From positions 62,001 through 126,000 of the forward strand of contig NZ_FNQY01000005.1 in the NCBI RefSeq assembly GCF_900107765.1: DNA of 64,000 nt. The letters are read 5' to 3'. This document shows, in pieces, positions 63,719 to 64,000 of the stretch. A program made the position numbers and the translations under genes. The notes beneath the pieces are model-generated. The model saw only the letters and a list, made by a program, of their open reading frames with translations, was not told the DNA's origin and made no database searches. Each line of letters opens with the position of its first letter. Within the stretch, counting starts at the first letter, position 1. This stretch comes from Arachidicoccus rhizosphaerae. GTDB taxonomy: Bacteria; Bacteroidota; Bacteroidia; Chitinophagales; Chitinophagaceae.

Positions 63719-64000
63719 ATGACAACGTATAAAGAAATAGAAATAACCGGCCTTAAGGAAGGGCAGCTGGACCTTTTGGTCGGTCTGCTATCTGAGGCGG
63801 GTTACAGCGGTTTTGAAGAACTGGAAGAGGGACATATCTTAAAAGCATTTATTGACGATAGTGATTTTGATCAGGCCCTGCTCCAAGATCTGCTGGAACC
63901 CTACGGGACGCATTTTACCACAAGAGATCTGGAAGAACAGAACTGGAATGCCCTCTGGGAGTCCAATTTTGAACCGGTGGTGGTGGATGATTTTGTAGCC
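63719..64000 (+). CDS. prmA: Ribosomal protein L11 methyltransferase, N-terminal part
   Basis: The first 94 codons, from ATG 63719 to the window edge. The translation begins MTTYKEIEITGLKEGQLDLL, contains the GYSGFEELEEG stretch, and reaches DLEEQNWNALWESNFEPVVV. The last is the linker signature of Bacteroidota PrmA before its SAM-binding domain, which lies outside the window. PrmA trimethylates L11 in the ribosome. The 294-bp region upstream holds no gene; an RNA methyltransferase is divergent from it. Confidence 0.88.
   Translation, partial: MTTYKEIEITGLKEGQLDLLVGLLSEAGYSGFEELEEGHILKAFIDDSDFDQALLQDLLEPYGTHFTTRDLEEQNWNALWESNFEPVVVDDFVA

Overview
The window is a stretch of a Bacteroidota chromosome, most likely from the Chitinophagaceae or a close relative. 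The evidence is: paired SusC/SusD outer-membrane genes; many lipoproteins with a Cys just after a short signal peptide; DUF4270, DUF3098, DUF5007- and DUF5008-like families; -7 promoter boxes of the TAnnTTTG type; few Shine-Dalgarno sequences; and long, nearly perfect hairpins as transcript ends. I see no rRNA, tRNA, CRISPR array, phage or intact insertion sequence.

Layout. 1-2.1 kb: the first codons of an unidentified gene, a solitary AAA+ ATPase with a nuclease-like C-terminus, and an unusual array of palindromic half-sites upstream of it. 2.1-6.0 kb: an ArsR/SRPBCC/DoxX/YdeI-like operon with a well-formed autoregulated promoter, then a Crp-like regulator with its probable target, a quinone-oxidoreductase-like enzyme. 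6.0-12 kb: ribF, metK, a DUF4270 lipoprotein, a glycogen-synthase-like protein and divergent panC. 12-16.3 kb: an MFS exporter, a CNNM/CBS membrane protein and an ExbB/ExbD pair.

16.5-35.8 kb: the main accessory locus, an 11-gene, 19.3-kb, single-strand operon. It holds two SusC-SusD-fasciclin-lipoprotein modules in tandem, followed by a lipoprotein with an M60 metallopeptidase domain that is flanked by two paralogous lipoproteins. These paralogues have an alkaline-phosphatase/NPP fold joined to a LamG-like domain, but most metal-binding and nucleophile positions are replaced. There is no glycoside hydrolase and no dedicated regulator. A glycoprotein- or peptide-capture system is the most economical reading. 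About 1.1 kb of AT-rich non-coding DNA separates it from the ATP synthase genes.

36.9-42.7 kb: atpB-E-F-H-A (atpG is not in its usual place after atpA), then DUF1634 and TauE/SafE transport genes. 42.9-47.4 kb: coaX, an outer-membrane barrel-like protein, lptC and a second CNNM/CBS protein. 47.5-54 kb: a TlpA-like thioredoxin, an AraC regulator, a PfkB kinase, a small cytochrome c, a TadA-like deaminase, superoxide dismutase and an unknown lipoprotein. 54-64 kb: DUF3098 and ftsX, divergent leuS, a DUF5077/DUF3472 secreted protein, a MacB/FtsX-type permease, an RlmI/RlmK-like methyltransferase and the start of prmA.
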